Notes: a model not told the origin generated them from the sequence alone. 64,000 bases of DNA from UBA1231 sp045652765 (GCA_045652765.1 JAZOLG010000041.1:8355-72354); one strand, 5' to 3'; shown: positions 50,072 through 60,150, numbered from the stretch's first letter. Numbers and translations are program-made.

Positions 50072-51112
50072 TTAGTCTCCAAAGTATCTTGAAATAGGTG
50101 TCTTACTATCTGGATTCTTACGCCATTTAGCACTTCTTCCTGTTCCTAAAGGCATAATTACACCATCATCTCTTAATTTATTTAAAATACGATTGATTGT
50201 AGCATCACTAACGTTGGGATTAGCTCTTCTTATATCATCTTTGCTAAAAAATTCAGGTAATTTATAGATGGTTGTTTCGACATTATCACTTTTTAACCCT
50301 TTATTTTGGTATTCCCAATGATGATTAAATTCTGAAAGCTCGTTATAAGTTTCAATAATAATATCAAAAACTAAACGACTTAAATTACTAGAAGAAATAA
50401 AACCTTCTGTATAGTTGATAGAAGCATTTTTAGTTTCTTCTTGAAATTTATCGTAGTACTTATGAATCAACTTAAAAAAACTTAAATAATTAAAAATTTT
50501 AAGATTATTTTGAAGTAATAAATAGTATAAACCTAGAATTGATGCTAATCCATTCATTCCATTATAAGGTTCTAAATTTACTATATCTAAATATAAAGTA
50601 ATAGAAAGTATAATAGGTTCATATTTTTTTAAAGAAATATAATCATCATATTCATCAAAACACTCGTTTATAAGCATTCGAATAGTCTTACGTATTGGTT
50701 TTTTATTTTCAAACGCTGTGAGAGACTTTGTAGTATAACCAAATTTGTTTTTTCCAAATATTTGATTAACATAACCGATAAGTTCTGCAGCATTTAAACG
50801 ATATTTTGAAGCCTCAGATCTTATAATTTTAAGAGTTCTTTTAATATTTAATAATAGTTCTTCTTGTTGATTTCTAGGTGCTGAATCTTTGAATAAAATT
50901 AATTGTTTTCTTTGATCTTTTACATCAATATTCAATAAATCAGCAAGATAATAAGTGTCCTCATTTAATGAGTCATTACTTAGTTTATCTAAAATATCAT
51001 CAATTTGTTCTAAATAAATATCAGTTTTACCAACATTTTTGTATGCTTCAAGCATTGAAAGTAACAAATCTGATGGTAGAATATAATGTTTAAGATTATT
51101 AAAGTTACTCAT
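50072..51112 (-). CDS. Degenerate Fic-like protein with winged helix
   Basis: A 346-residue protein built like Fic/DOC proteins with a C-terminal winged helix (about 285-335: FSKDDIRRANPNVSDATINRILNKLRDDGVI). Where the Fic motif HPFxxGNGRxxR should lie the sequence reads EPYNGMNGLASI. The catalytic His and the phosphate-binding Arg are gone, while Pro, Asn and Gly remain. It is therefore probably not an AMP-transferase but a DNA- or ligand-binding regulator (inference). It overlaps queH by one base and is followed by the PHP gene. The Fic relationship is a pattern-based judgement. Confidence 0.65.
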   Translation of the reverse strand: MSNFNNLKHYILPSDLLLSMLEAYKNVGKTDIYLEQIDDILDKLSNDSLNEDTYYLADLLNIDVKDQRKQLILFKDSAPRNQQEELLLNIKRTLKIIRSEASKYRLNAAELIGYVNQIFGKNKFGYTTKSLTAFENKKPIRKTIRMLINECFDEYDDYISLKKYEPIILSITLYLDIVNLEPYNGMNGLASILGLYYLLLQNNLKIFNYLSFFKLIHKYYDKFQEETKNASINYTEGFISSSNLSRLVFDIIIETYNELSEFNHHWEYQNKGLKSDNVETTIYKLPEFFSKDDIRRANPNVSDATINRILNKLRDDGVIMPLGTGRSAKWRKNPDSKTPISRYFGD

Positions 51113-51717
51113 TAAATGATACCCCTTTCTTTTTTAGAATATTCACATCCACAATAGTTTTGTCGATACATTTCGTATTGTTTAGAAAGTTCTATTGAAC
51201 GTTTATAACCATCTTTTAGTTTGAAATTTGAGTATATAAAAGGTATGCCAACTTCTTTTGCAAGTTCAAATCCAATTTCATTAATCCAATTACTGTTTTT
51301 ATGGGGACTAATACTAAGTGTTGTTGTCCAGAAATCATAACCTAATTCTTTAGCTTTTAGTGCTGTTTTACGCATTCTAAATTTATAACAATTATAGCAG
51401 CGTATACTTTTTTCTCCTAACTCTTCAAGTCCGCTAATAGCGTTTGAAAAGTCAGATTTAAGGTAATTACCAATTAATACGCTAGAATTAGGGGTTAAAA
51501 TAGAACTAATTCTTATTTGTTCAGTTGTTCTTTTGTTGAATTCTTCTTCTGTATCAATATTTGGATTGTAGTAAAAGATATCAATATCTAACCCCTTTTT
51601 CATTAACTCAATACATGCTGAACTACATGGTCCACAACAACTATGTAGTAATACTTTATATTTTTTATTTTCTTCGATAAGTGATAATAAATCATTATAA
51701 GATTCGATATTTTGCAT
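51112..51717 (-). CDS. queH: Epoxyqueuosine reductase QueH
   Basis: A 201-residue protein of the QueH (DUF208) family. The conserved cysteines are present: HSCCGPC (C27, C28, C31), RCYNCYKFRM, and the C-terminal YCGCEYS. They hold an iron-sulfur cluster and a second metal. It carries out the last step of queuosine formation in tRNA anticodons and replaces the B12-dependent QueG. AAGGTGA precedes the ATG at 51717; an upstream in-frame GTG is less likely. It overlaps the PAP2 gene by 23 nt. No other que genes are in the window. Confidence 0.92.
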   Translation of the reverse strand: MQNIESYNDLLSLIEENKKYKVLLHSCCGPCSSACIELMKKGLDIDIFYYNPNIDTEEEFNKRTTEQIRISSILTPNSSVLIGNYLKSDFSNAISGLEELGEKSIRCYNCYKFRMRKTALKAKELGYDFWTTTLSISPHKNSNWINEIGFELAKEVGIPFIYSNFKLKDGYKRSIELSKQYEMYRQNYCGCEYSKKERGII

Positions 51718-52603
51718 TATTTTCACCTTTAAAAAACAATGGTATTACAGTTAAGGCAACAAAAGCCATTATAAAATATCTCAACATATCAAAGATGTTA
51801 TGCATTGGGAATATTAATTTTAATCCACTTTTTAAACCAATAGTAAAGATTATACCAAGTATGACACGTATAAGTTTATTTTTAAATGATACATTGGTAG
51901 TAAATTTAATATAGTTACTTTCAATAATATTTGAACTAAAAACTGCTAATGCTAAACCAAAACTTTTAAATAAATCAACACAATTAGCATTGTTAATATT
52001 TATAATTAAGAAAGGTAATGTTACTACTACAACAATAATATAAATTAGATATAAAAATTTTGGATTTTTAATGTTATCATAAAAATAATTTAAACTATAT
52101 GCAATGCCGATACCTAGTAATAAACCAATGAAAACATCTCCAAAAAAATGAACGCCAAGATATAGTCTTGAAATAGGTACGAGAATCAACAAAATAATAG
52201 AAATTATCTTAACTAGTTTAGGAATTTTATTAAATATTAAACTAGAATATAATGCTCCCGCATTTTGACTATGGCCAGATGGGAAACTTGTACCTGTTGC
52301 ACCATCAGATGATGGAATTTTTCTTAGATATTCTTTGCCCGCAAATTGAAATGGACGTTTAGCTAAAAATAAAGATTTAAATATACCATTAAATATAAAT
52401 GATGTTGACAAAATAAAGGCTAATTTTTTTGCAAAGTCTTTATTAATACAATAATAATATAATAGTATTATTGCAAAAACAATTTCTCCAGATCCAAATT
52501 CAGTAATAAATTGAAAAATAGGATTCAAAACATTACTTGAAAAACTATGAAAAAAATCCAGTATTTTCCATTCAAAAGAGTTACGATATTGAAAATAATT
52601 CAT
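51695..52603 (-). CDS. PAP2-family membrane phosphatase
   Basis: A 302-residue polytopic protein. The three PAP2 motifs are intact: KSLFLAKRPF (motif 1), SFPSGHSQNAG (motif 2, with the catalytic His) and SRLYLGVHFFGDV (motif 3). The C-terminal third adds four more hydrophobic segments. Such enzymes dephosphorylate lipid phosphates such as undecaprenyl pyrophosphate or phosphatidate. The ATG at 52603 abuts the rluB stop without a clear ribosome-binding site, which suggests coupling. The precise lipid is unknown. Confidence 0.87.
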   Translation of the reverse strand: MNYFQYRNSFEWKILDFFHSFSSNVLNPIFQFITEFGSGEIVFAIILLYYYCINKDFAKKLAFILSTSFIFNGIFKSLFLAKRPFQFAGKEYLRKIPSSDGATGTSFPSGHSQNAGALYSSLIFNKIPKLVKIISIILLILVPISRLYLGVHFFGDVFIGLLLGIGIAYSLNYFYDNIKNPKFLYLIYIIVVVVTLPFLIININNANCVDLFKSFGLALAVFSSNIIESNYIKFTTNVSFKNKLIRVILGIIFTIGLKSGLKLIFPMHNIFDMLRYFIMAFVALTVIPLFFKGENNAKYRIL

Positions 52604-53353
52604 CTAGCCACGCTTTCTTAAGTTCTTTTCTTGTTTTGCTTTACCATATAAGGTTTTGATTTCGTGAATTGTAAGAGTACGAACATAACCTACTGGTAAA
52701 TTTTCCAATGTAACAGTTCCAAAGCGTGTTCTAGTAAGTTTTTTTACTTTATGATTTATCGCTTCAAACATATTTTTAACTTGATGGTTTTTGCCTTCGG
52801 TAATAACAATTCTTACTAAACTTGAATTATGTGTGCGATCAACAGATTTTAATGTAACAAAAGCTGGCAAATAACTAATACCTTTATACTTAAGACCTTT
52901 CTTTAGTGGTACTAAATCTTGTTCGTTTACAATTCCATCAACTCTTGCAAGGTATTCTTTTTCTACTCCACTAGTAGGACCAACCATTTGATACATAAAA
53001 TCGCCATCATTAGTTAATAGTAAGACACCTTTAGTATCATAGTCTAAACGACCAATGGGGAAAACATTGTATTGTTTTATTTCGTTAGGAAGAATATCGA
53101 TAACAGTTTTGCGCTTTTTATCATCCTCTACCGAACAAATATATCCACTTGGTTTATTTAAAACAAAGTAAACTTTTTCATTAGTTGTTATAACTTGATT
53201 GTCAACTTTAATTAAATCAGAATCTTTAACTAAATAACCCATTTCTGTAATAATTTGATTGTTGACACTTACTCTACCTTCTTTAATTAATTCCTCTGCT
53301 TTTCTTCTAGATGCAACACCACTAGCTGCAATTCTTTTTTGTAATCTTTCCAT
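52604..53353 (-). CDS. rluB: RluB-type rRNA pseudouridine synthase
   Basis: A 249-residue protein with an N-terminal S4 domain (MERLQKRIAASGVASRRKAEELIKEG, about 1-60) and a RsuA/RluB/RluE/RluF catalytic domain with GRLDYDTKGVLLLTNDG, containing the catalytic Asp. Bacillus RluB modifies 23S rRNA; the position here is inferred. GGAGAAA lies upstream of the ATG at 53353. It lies close to a dacB-like gene, as rluB does in Bacillus, although spmA and spmB are missing. Confidence 0.9.
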   Translation of the reverse strand: MERLQKRIAASGVASRRKAEELIKEGRVSVNNQIITEMGYLVKDSDLIKVDNQVITTNEKVYFVLNKPSGYICSVEDDKKRKTVIDILPNEIKQYNVFPIGRLDYDTKGVLLLTNDGDFMYQMVGPTSGVEKEYLARVDGIVNEQDLVPLKKGLKYKGISYLPAFVTLKSVDRTHNSSLVRIVITEGKNHQVKNMFEAINHKVKKLTRTRFGTVTLENLPVGYVRTLTIHEIKTLYGKAKQEKNLRKRG

Positions 53354-53375
53354 AATAATTTTTCTCCATCGTCTT

Positions 53376-53404
53376 ATTATACTAAAAAAAACGAAAAAAG
53401 TAAA
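53376..53404 (-). promoter_or_regulatory. Promoter of the rluB operon
   Basis: On the reverse strand: TTTACT (53399-53404), 17-nt spacer, TATAAT (53376-53381). Confidence 0.6.
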
Positions 53405-53425
53405 CTAAAAACCATATTATAAATA

Positions 53426-53454
53426 AAAATACAATGTGTAACACATTGTATTTT
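53426..53454 (-). terminator. Terminator after the 85-residue gene
   Basis: A perfect palindrome, AAAATACAATGTGT (53426-53439) and ACACATTGTATTTT (53441-53454), with a T-rich tract on the reverse strand. Confidence 0.75.
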
Positions 53455-53529
53455 TGACTTATAAGTCGTTTTATAGAGGTTGAAATTAAAAATTGTGAGT
53501 AATTGTTCATTCAAATGCTAAAAAAAGAC

Positions 53530-53787
53530 TTATAAAATTTTTTTGAGTATATAATTATCAGTAACATAATTAATGTTTTGTAAATTAAACTTATTCATAT
53601 TATCAATTCTACTTTTTAAGAATGGAACATTTTCTATATTGCTAGAGAAATCTGTTTTTAAAAAATCAAATGTTGATTGATTATTTTCGACTTTCTTATA
53701 CGTTAATATATTAGTTTTTAAATCTAATCTAATTTTACCAATTAATTGGTTGTTATAATATAATTCATAATCATGGTATAAATTCAT
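53530..53787 (-). CDS. Hypothetical protein, 85 residues
   Basis: A short soluble protein (MNLYHDYELYYNNQLIGKIRLDLKT at the start; 85 residues, Asn, Asp and Lys-rich) with beta-strand character in the first 35 residues. I do not recognise it. Support for its being real: AGGAGT is well placed before the ATG at 53787, and a terminator hairpin follows on the same strand. It lies between the dacB-like gene and rluB. Confidence 0.6.
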   Translation of the reverse strand: MNLYHDYELYYNNQLIGKIRLDLKTNILTYKKVENNQSTFDFLKTDFSSNIENVPFLKSRIDNMNKFNLQNINYVTDNYILKKIL

Positions 53788-53844
53788 ACTTTACTCCTAT
53801 TTACTATCAAATTATAACAAATAGAAAATCATTTGTAAAATTAT

Positions 53845-54660
53845 TTAACCAAATTTGTTGGCAAGATAACTATGAGATTTCCAATCATTGGAATCGTTAA
53901 ATGTAACAATAATTAAATCTTTATTTTTTCCTTTATAAATACTTACTAATGTTCTTCCTGCTTTTTTGGTATAACCGGTTTTTCCACCGATAAAATTAGA
54001 ATCACTTAAGATTAATTTATGTTTATGTCGGATGGTTAGAGTTTTATTGTCTAATCTAATTTGATAACTTTTAGTGCCCAATAGCTCTTTTAAAAAAGGA
54101 TACTTAATAGCTTCTTTAGTTATAAGTGCAAAATCATAGGTTGTTGTATAATTGAATTCATCTTCATCCAAACCACTACTATTGTTAAATAAACTATTTT
54201 TAAGATTTAATTTAGTAACTTCTTCGTTCATTTTTAAAATAAAATCTTGTGGATTATCGGAGTAAGCATATTGTAATGCTAAAGCCGCATCGTTTCCACT
54301 TTGTAAAATAAGTCCATATAATAATTCTTTAACAGTAATTACATCACCAATTTCTAAATACATTCTTGATCCTACTGCTTTATTAATTCTATCATCAATT
54401 AAAATAGTTTTATTTAAATCAATATTTTTATAGACTGTTAAAGCTGTTAATACTTTTGTAAGACTTGCAGGCAACATTTTTTGGTGAATATTTTCTTCAT
54501 ATAAAATTTGGTCATTATTAATATCGTAGACAATAGTTGATTTATTGTTAGTGTTAGACAATACTAATAACGTATCACCTTTGGTTTTATAAAATAATAT
54601 TAAAGTTAATAAGATAACATATAAAATAATCCATATAAGAATAATTATTTTTTTTCTCAT
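53845..54660 (-). CDS. D-alanyl-D-alanine carboxypeptidase, DacB-like
   Basis: A 271-residue penicillin-binding protein of the S11 family. It has an N-terminal hydrophobic anchor or signal (4-24), the SxxK box at S66-K69 (ASLTK), SGN (121-123) and KTG (227-229), all intact. It trims the terminal D-Ala from peptidoglycan stem peptides outside the membrane. The protein ends soon after KTG and lacks the C-terminal beta domain and amphipathic anchor of DacA. The rluB neighbourhood suggests the sporulation enzyme DacB, but DacF is possible. GGTGAT precedes the ATG. Confidence 0.82.
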   Translation of the reverse strand: MRKKIIILIWIILYVILLTLILFYKTKGDTLLVLSNTNNKSTIVYDINNDQILYEENIHQKMLPASLTKVLTALTVYKNIDLNKTILIDDRINKAVGSRMYLEIGDVITVKELLYGLILQSGNDAALALQYAYSDNPQDFILKMNEEVTKLNLKNSLFNNSSGLDEDEFNYTTTYDFALITKEAIKYPFLKELLGTKSYQIRLDNKTLTIRHKHKLILSDSNFIGGKTGYTKKAGRTLVSIYKGKNKDLIIVTFNDSNDWKSHSYLANKFG

Positions 54661-54694
54661 ATAATCACCAATAAATTATATTTCTGAAAAGTAA

Positions 54695-54721
54695 AAAAGA
54701 TACTACAATGTAGTATCTTTT
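54695..54721 (-). terminator. Terminator at the end of miaA
   Basis: AAAAGATACTACA (54695-54707), A, TGTAGTATCTTTT (54709-54721). The hairpin contains the last codons and stop of miaA. Confidence 0.8.
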
Positions 54722-55593
54722 GTTAAAAATTCGTTTATTTTATTAATTGTCTCTTTAATTGTTACTTCGTAATTTGATAAATTTACATTAATCATTAACG
54801 TATTAGAATGATTTCTATACCATGTTAGTTGTCGCTTGGCATAGTGTCTTGATGCTTTTTGAATGTTATCGATCATTTCATCTTTAGTAATTAGACCATC
54901 TAAATAATTACAAACATCTTTAAATCCTATAGCTTTTGAAGCTTGGAAACCAATTTTATTACGATCATTATCTACTTCTTCGATTAATCCATTTTTAATC
55001 ATTTCAATAACTCTTTGGTTAATTCGATTATATAAAATATCTCTGTCTAGTGAAAGACAAATAATTAATGGTTCATATACAAGATTATGATTTTGACTTC
55101 TTTCTTCAATATTTTGGGTTTTAGCAAGTTCGATTGCTCGTATAACTCTTTTGCGATTATTAGGATGAATTTTAGAGGCATTTTCGCTATCTAAGCTAGA
55201 TAGAATCTTATGAAGCTCTTCATTAGTTAATCCTTCATCATTAAATTTATAATCATTATTATCACTAAAACGATAATCATAGATAACACTATCGATATAT
55301 AATCCACTTCCACCAACAATAATTGGTATATCAACTTTATCAATTAAATCTCTTACAAGTTTTTGATATTCATAAATAGAAAAACTTTTCTGTGGATCTA
55401 GTTCATCCATTAAAAAATGTTGAACATCTTCCATTTCATTAAGTGTAGGCTTTGCAGTTAAAATATCTAAGTGTTGATAGATTTGATAAGCATCTCCATT
55501 TATTAAAGGCATTTTGAAATATTTTGCTACTTCAATAGAAAGTTTAGTTTTGCCTACTGCTGTTGGACCAGTAATGATTATTACTTTTTTCAT
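54703..55593 (-). CDS. miaA: tRNA dimethylallyltransferase
   Basis: A 296-residue P-loop enzyme: GPTAVGKT (9-16), NGDAYQIYQHLDILTAKP, VGGSGLYIDSVIYDY and a C-terminal RQLTWYRN. It adds a dimethylallyl group to A37 of tRNAs that read codons starting with U. It overlaps mutL by one base (TAATG). The mutS-mutL-miaA order is common in Bacillota. Length is slightly below the usual 300-315 residues. Confidence 0.95.
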   Translation of the reverse strand: MKKVIIITGPTAVGKTKLSIEVAKYFKMPLINGDAYQIYQHLDILTAKPTLNEMEDVQHFLMDELDPQKSFSIYEYQKLVRDLIDKVDIPIIVGGSGLYIDSVIYDYRFSDNNDYKFNDEGLTNEELHKILSSLDSENASKIHPNNRKRVIRAIELAKTQNIEERSQNHNLVYEPLIICLSLDRDILYNRINQRVIEMIKNGLIEEVDNDRNKIGFQASKAIGFKDVCNYLDGLITKDEMIDNIQKASRHYAKRQLTWYRNHSNTLMINVNLSNYEVTIKETINKINEFLTKDTTL

Positions 55594-57479
55594 TAGTTGT
55601 TAACCCTTTTAAATAACTTTTCTATTTCGTATTTGGTAAATTTAATTAGTGTAGGTCTACCATGTGGACAAGTATAGGGCATAACACAGTTATCGAGACT
55701 TGTTAATAATGTTTTGACTTCGTCGAATGTTATTTTCATATTGGCCTTAATTGATTTTTTACAACTTAATGTTTTTGCTAAACTGTCATACATTTTTGAT
55801 TTATCAACAAACATTGAACTCATATAGTGATTAAAAATATCACTTAAAAATTCAATTTCTAAACTTTGAGGTATCCAAGTAGGAATAGTTCTTACAACAA
55901 TTGAATTATTTCCAAATTCATCAAATTCAATTCCTAGTTTATTTATATCATTTTGAATATTTAATAAAGTGTCTATTTCATTTTTTGTATAATCTAAAGT
56001 AATTGGTATTAATAGATTATAGGAAGATTTAGTTACTTCTTTGAACGAATTAGATATTTTTTCATACATAACTCGTTCCATTGCTGCATGTTGATCAATA
56101 AGATATAAATTCATATCATCTTGAAGTAATAAATAAGTTTCATGATATTGACCAATATAATTTAAATTTTGGAAAAATTTTCTTGAATCTTCTTCAATTA
56201 ATTTAGGTTGAGTATACTCGGTATCTTCAAACGATTCATTAGATAAATTTGTATGTTCTATTGGTGTAGATTCTTCAAAGTTATTTAACCAATCAAAATC
56301 ATCATTATCGTCATTTGCTTGATTATTTTGCTCATCTTCAAAAACTTCTAAATTTGCTAAATTTTTGTCATTATTTTTAATTTCAAATTGCAAGTCTTCG
56401 AAAAGCCGATTCTGAGCGTTTGAATTATTAAATTGTGTATAATTATACAATTCATCTTCTGTAGGAAGGCTTGTACTTTTAGTAAATTTTAAAAGTTCAG
56501 ATTCCTGTAAACAATTTTTAATAGTTTTAGTTATAAGTTTTCGTAGTTCTTCTTCGTCTGTAAAACGTATTTCAAGTTTTGCAGGATGGACATTTACATC
56601 AATTAAATCATAGTCACATTGAATATTTAGTACAGTAATTGGATGTTTTCCAACAGGTAAGATAGTTTGATAAGCATCTGTGATAGCGTATAAAATGTTT
56701 AAATTTTTAATGATACGTGAGTTTACTAGTACTATTAAGGCATTGCGGTTACTTCTAAAAACTTCATTATTTGTTGTGTAACCATTTATTTTATATAAAT
56801 TATTGTTTGCATTAAAAGGAATCATTTTCTTTCCAACATTTGATCCGTATGCTTCGCTTATAACTTCTAATAACTCACCATTTCCACTTGATTTGAATAA
56901 GACTTTTTGATTATTTGTTAAAGTAAAACTTATATCAGGATTAGAAATTGATACTTTATAAATGTAATCTGTAATCGCAGATAGTTCTTGATAACTACTT
57001 CCTAAATGTTTATATCTAGCTGGTGTATTAAAAAATAAATTTCTTACTTCAATTTGAGTACCTTTCGGTAAATTAGCATTACCTTCAGATATTTTCTTGC
57101 CAGCTTTTAATGCAATAAAGTAATTTGTATTACCATCATTTGAAGTTATTCTAAAATCTGATACGCTTGCGATCGATGGTAAAGCTTCTCCTCTAAATCC
57201 TAGGGAAGATATTCTGAATAAATCATCTTCTGATTTAATTTTACTTGTTGCATGTCTTTTTAATGCATTTGGAATTTGTTCTTTATTAATACCTTCGCCA
57301 TCATCTAATACTGTAATATTAACGATTCCGCAGTCTGTAAGATCAATTTTAATATTTTTAGCTTTTGCGTCAATGCTGTTTTCAACTAGCTCTTTTACAA
57401 CATTCATTGGTCGTTCAACAACCTCACCTGCGGCTATTAAATTAGATAAATTTTCTGAAAGTTCAATTATTTTTTTCAT
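55593..57479 (-). CDS. mutL: DNA mismatch repair protein MutL
   Basis: A 628-residue protein. The N-terminal GHKL ATPase has ELVENSIDAKA, LDDGEGI and GFRGEALPSIASV. A Ser/Asn/Glu/Asp-rich linker spans about 335-430. The C-terminal dimerisation domain has the endonuclease motif DQHAAMERVMYE and CPHGRPT. This is a nicking MutL of the mutH-less type. It is coupled to mutS and miaA by 1-nt overlaps. Confidence 0.96.
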   Translation of the reverse strand: MKKIIELSENLSNLIAAGEVVERPMNVVKELVENSIDAKAKNIKIDLTDCGIVNITVLDDGEGINKEQIPNALKRHATSKIKSEDDLFRISSLGFRGEALPSIASVSDFRITSNDGNTNYFIALKAGKKISEGNANLPKGTQIEVRNLFFNTPARYKHLGSSYQELSAITDYIYKVSISNPDISFTLTNNQKVLFKSSGNGELLEVISEAYGSNVGKKMIPFNANNNLYKINGYTTNNEVFRSNRNALIVLVNSRIIKNLNILYAITDAYQTILPVGKHPITVLNIQCDYDLIDVNVHPAKLEIRFTDEEELRKLITKTIKNCLQESELLKFTKSTSLPTEDELYNYTQFNNSNAQNRLFEDLQFEIKNNDKNLANLEVFEDEQNNQANDDNDDFDWLNNFEESTPIEHTNLSNESFEDTEYTQPKLIEEDSRKFFQNLNYIGQYHETYLLLQDDMNLYLIDQHAAMERVMYEKISNSFKEVTKSSYNLLIPITLDYTKNEIDTLLNIQNDINKLGIEFDEFGNNSIVVRTIPTWIPQSLEIEFLSDIFNHYMSSMFVDKSKMYDSLAKTLSCKKSIKANMKITFDEVKTLLTSLDNCVMPYTCPHGRPTLIKFTKYEIEKLFKRVNN

Positions 57480-60049
57480 TATTCATCACCTAACTTTTCT
57501 TTCAAACTAGAAAGATATAATAAAGCTTCAAGTGGTTTTAATTCATCAATATTTTTGTTTCGAATATCATCAATTATGCTTGATTCAATAGGATTTCTTT
57601 TATCAATAATAATTGGTTTTTGATATTTTTCTAGTGATAATGCTTGAGAATCAATTTTATTTCCACTAGATAATTTGTCTAAAATATCAGTTGCACGTAA
57701 AATTACTTCTTCCGGTATTTTGGCTAAAGAAGCAACATTTATACCATAGCTTTTATCTGTTGGACCATCTTTTACTTTATGCATAAAAATAATAGAATTA
57801 TTTTCGCTTACTGCTTCTACATGAAGATTTTTTAAGTTTGGTAAGCTATCTTCAAGTGACGTTAATTCATGATAATGAGTTGAGAATAGTGTTTTACAGC
57901 AAGTATTATTATGTAAATATTCAATAATTGATTGAGCTAATGCCATTCCATCAAATGTTGCTGTTCCACGACCAACTTCATCGAATAAAATTAAACTATT
58001 ATATGTCGCGTTTTGTAGAGCATAATTAACTTCATTCATTTCAACCATGAATGTGGATTCACCGGCAGAAATATCATCTGTTGCACCTATTCTTGTAAAA
58101 ATTTGATCATACAAAGGTAAATTAGCACTTGTACAAGGTACAAATGAACCAATTTGTGCCATAATGCTTATTAAGGCAGTTTGACGCATAAATGTACTTT
58201 TACCACCCATGTTTGGCCCAGTAATTAACATTATTAAATCATTGTTGAACATAATTAAATCATTAGGTACGAATATTTGATTTGAAGTTGCTTCGATAAC
58301 TGGATGTCTCCCTTCAATTATTTCAACATCTCCATACATATTGAATGTTGGACGAACATAATTTTGTTCTTTAGCTTTATTAGCAAAGCTCAATAACATA
58401 TCGATTTCGCTAATTATCAAAGCCATTTTTTGAATTCGATGACAATATTCTTTACATGTATTACGAATAGAATCAAATATCTCCAATTCAATTTGTAAAG
58501 CTCGTTCTTCACTTCTTAAAATTAATGTTTCACGTTCTTTTAATTCTTCTGTAATGAATCGTTCAGAATTTGATGTTGTTTGTTTTCTAATATATCCATA
58601 TTCATCTTTGACTAAAGAAAGATTAGCTTTTGTTATTTCAATATAGTAACCAAATACACGATTGTAACCAACTTTTAAGTTTTTAATACCAGTTCTTTCT
58701 CGTTCTCTTGTTTCTAGATTTGTTAAGAAAACTTTATTTGTTTTATTAATATTTTTTACATTATCAAGTTCAGTAGAAAATCCAGGTTTAATAAATCCTC
58801 CATCTCTTAAAAGATAAGGTGCATTTTCGGAAATACTATTAGTTATTAAATTTGTTAATTCATCGTATATTTCAATTGAATCACTTAATGAAACTAAACA
58901 TTGACCTTTCATTTTCTTTAATAGTTTTTTAATTACAGGTAACTGAATTAATGAACGATTAAGTTGTAAAAGATCTTTTGGAGATAATGTACCATAACTA
59001 ATTCTTCCAACTATTCTTTCTAAATCATAAATTTCCATTAAAGCATTTTTTAGATCTGGAAGTAATAAATAATTTTTTAATAGTTGTTCGACAATATTAT
59101 GTCTTTCGTCAATTTGTTTTTGATTTGTTAATGGATAAAGTATTGATCTTTTTAGAAATCTACTTCCCATAGCTGTATTACATCCATCTAAAATTCCAAA
59201 CAAAGATTTACGTGAATCGTTGTTTCTAAGAGGACTTAAAAGTTCAAGATTACGTATTGTATTATAGTCAAGCTTTAAAAAGTCATTAATTGAATACATT
59301 TTAAATTGTTTTAAATGCATTAATGTTCTTTTTTGTGTTTGGATTAAATAGTTTAATAGAATATTTGCACATGAAGTAAATTCTTTATCAATATCATTAT
59401 ATAATTGTTCTAAATAGTTATCTAGTTTCTCTGGAGAAATTTGTGTTGTTAAAATATGCAATACACTTGTTAAGTATTCACGTACAATTTTAGGAACATT
59501 TGAAGTAATAACTACTTCTTTAATATTTAATTTATTAATTTCATTATATAAACTATCTAAATATTTAGAAAGATTTGTAATAAAAATATCACCAGTGGAT
59601 AAATCACAATACGCAAAGATAAAGCCATTTTCGTTTTTATCAATTGAGGCTAAATAATTATTGGTTTTATCAGTTAGATAGTGTTCATTAATATTGGTAC
59701 CAGGAGTAATGACTTTTGTGACTTCACGAGTAACAATTTTCTTATTTGAAGCTTCTTCCATTTGATCAACTATTGCTATTTTATAGCCTTTATTACTTAG
59801 TTTTTCAATATAGTTTTCAACTGCATGATGTGGAACTCCGCACATTGGAACGGGTTCATTATTTGTTCCAGCATCTCTTTTTGTTAAGACTATTTCTAAT
59901 TCACGACTAGCAACTAAAGCATCATTGAAAAACATTTCATAGAAATCGCCTAATCTAAAGAAAACTAAAGCATCAGGATAAGATTCTTTAATAGTCAAAT
60001 ATTGACGCATCATTGGTGTATATAAACTTTTATCAATGTTTTCGTACAT
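57479..60049 (-). CDS. mutS: DNA mismatch repair protein MutS
   Basis: An 856-residue protein. The mismatch-binding N-terminus has FFRLGDFYEMF with the Phe-x-Glu wedge and PVPMCGVPHHA. The core and clamp follow, then the ATPase with GPNMGGKSTFMRQ (Walker A), LFDEVGRGTATFDG and STHYHEL. A C-terminal tail follows. The ATG at 60049 follows AAGGTGA on the reverse strand; an upstream GTG overlaps that site. An extended -10 (TGATATAAT, 60079-60087 reverse) lies upstream. First gene of mutS-mutL-miaA. Confidence 0.96.
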   Translation of the reverse strand: MYENIDKSLYTPMMRQYLTIKESYPDALVFFRLGDFYEMFFNDALVASRELEIVLTKRDAGTNNEPVPMCGVPHHAVENYIEKLSNKGYKIAIVDQMEEASNKKIVTREVTKVITPGTNINEHYLTDKTNNYLASIDKNENGFIFAYCDLSTGDIFITNLSKYLDSLYNEINKLNIKEVVITSNVPKIVREYLTSVLHILTTQISPEKLDNYLEQLYNDIDKEFTSCANILLNYLIQTQKRTLMHLKQFKMYSINDFLKLDYNTIRNLELLSPLRNNDSRKSLFGILDGCNTAMGSRFLKRSILYPLTNQKQIDERHNIVEQLLKNYLLLPDLKNALMEIYDLERIVGRISYGTLSPKDLLQLNRSLIQLPVIKKLLKKMKGQCLVSLSDSIEIYDELTNLITNSISENAPYLLRDGGFIKPGFSTELDNVKNINKTNKVFLTNLETRERERTGIKNLKVGYNRVFGYYIEITKANLSLVKDEYGYIRKQTTSNSERFITEELKERETLILRSEERALQIELEIFDSIRNTCKEYCHRIQKMALIISEIDMLLSFANKAKEQNYVRPTFNMYGDVEIIEGRHPVIEATSNQIFVPNDLIMFNNDLIMLITGPNMGGKSTFMRQTALISIMAQIGSFVPCTSANLPLYDQIFTRIGATDDISAGESTFMVEMNEVNYALQNATYNSLILFDEVGRGTATFDGMALAQSIIEYLHNNTCCKTLFSTHYHELTSLEDSLPNLKNLHVEAVSENNSIIFMHKVKDGPTDKSYGINVASLAKIPEEVILRATDILDKLSSGNKIDSQALSLEKYQKPIIIDKRNPIESSIIDDIRNKNIDELKPLEALLYLSSLKEKLGDE

Positions 60050-60122
60050 AATTTTCACCTTTTATAAAAATTTCCTCTATTATATCATAAATTTCGAAAA
60101 ATTGGTTGTGAATTAAAAAGAA

Positions 60123-60150
60123 AACTACATGGATTTAATTCCATGTAGTT
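60123..60150 (-). terminator. Terminator after obgE
   Basis: AACTACATGGA (60123-60133), six-base loop, TCCATGTAGTT (60140-60150), with a T-rich tract on the reverse strand. Confidence 0.85.
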
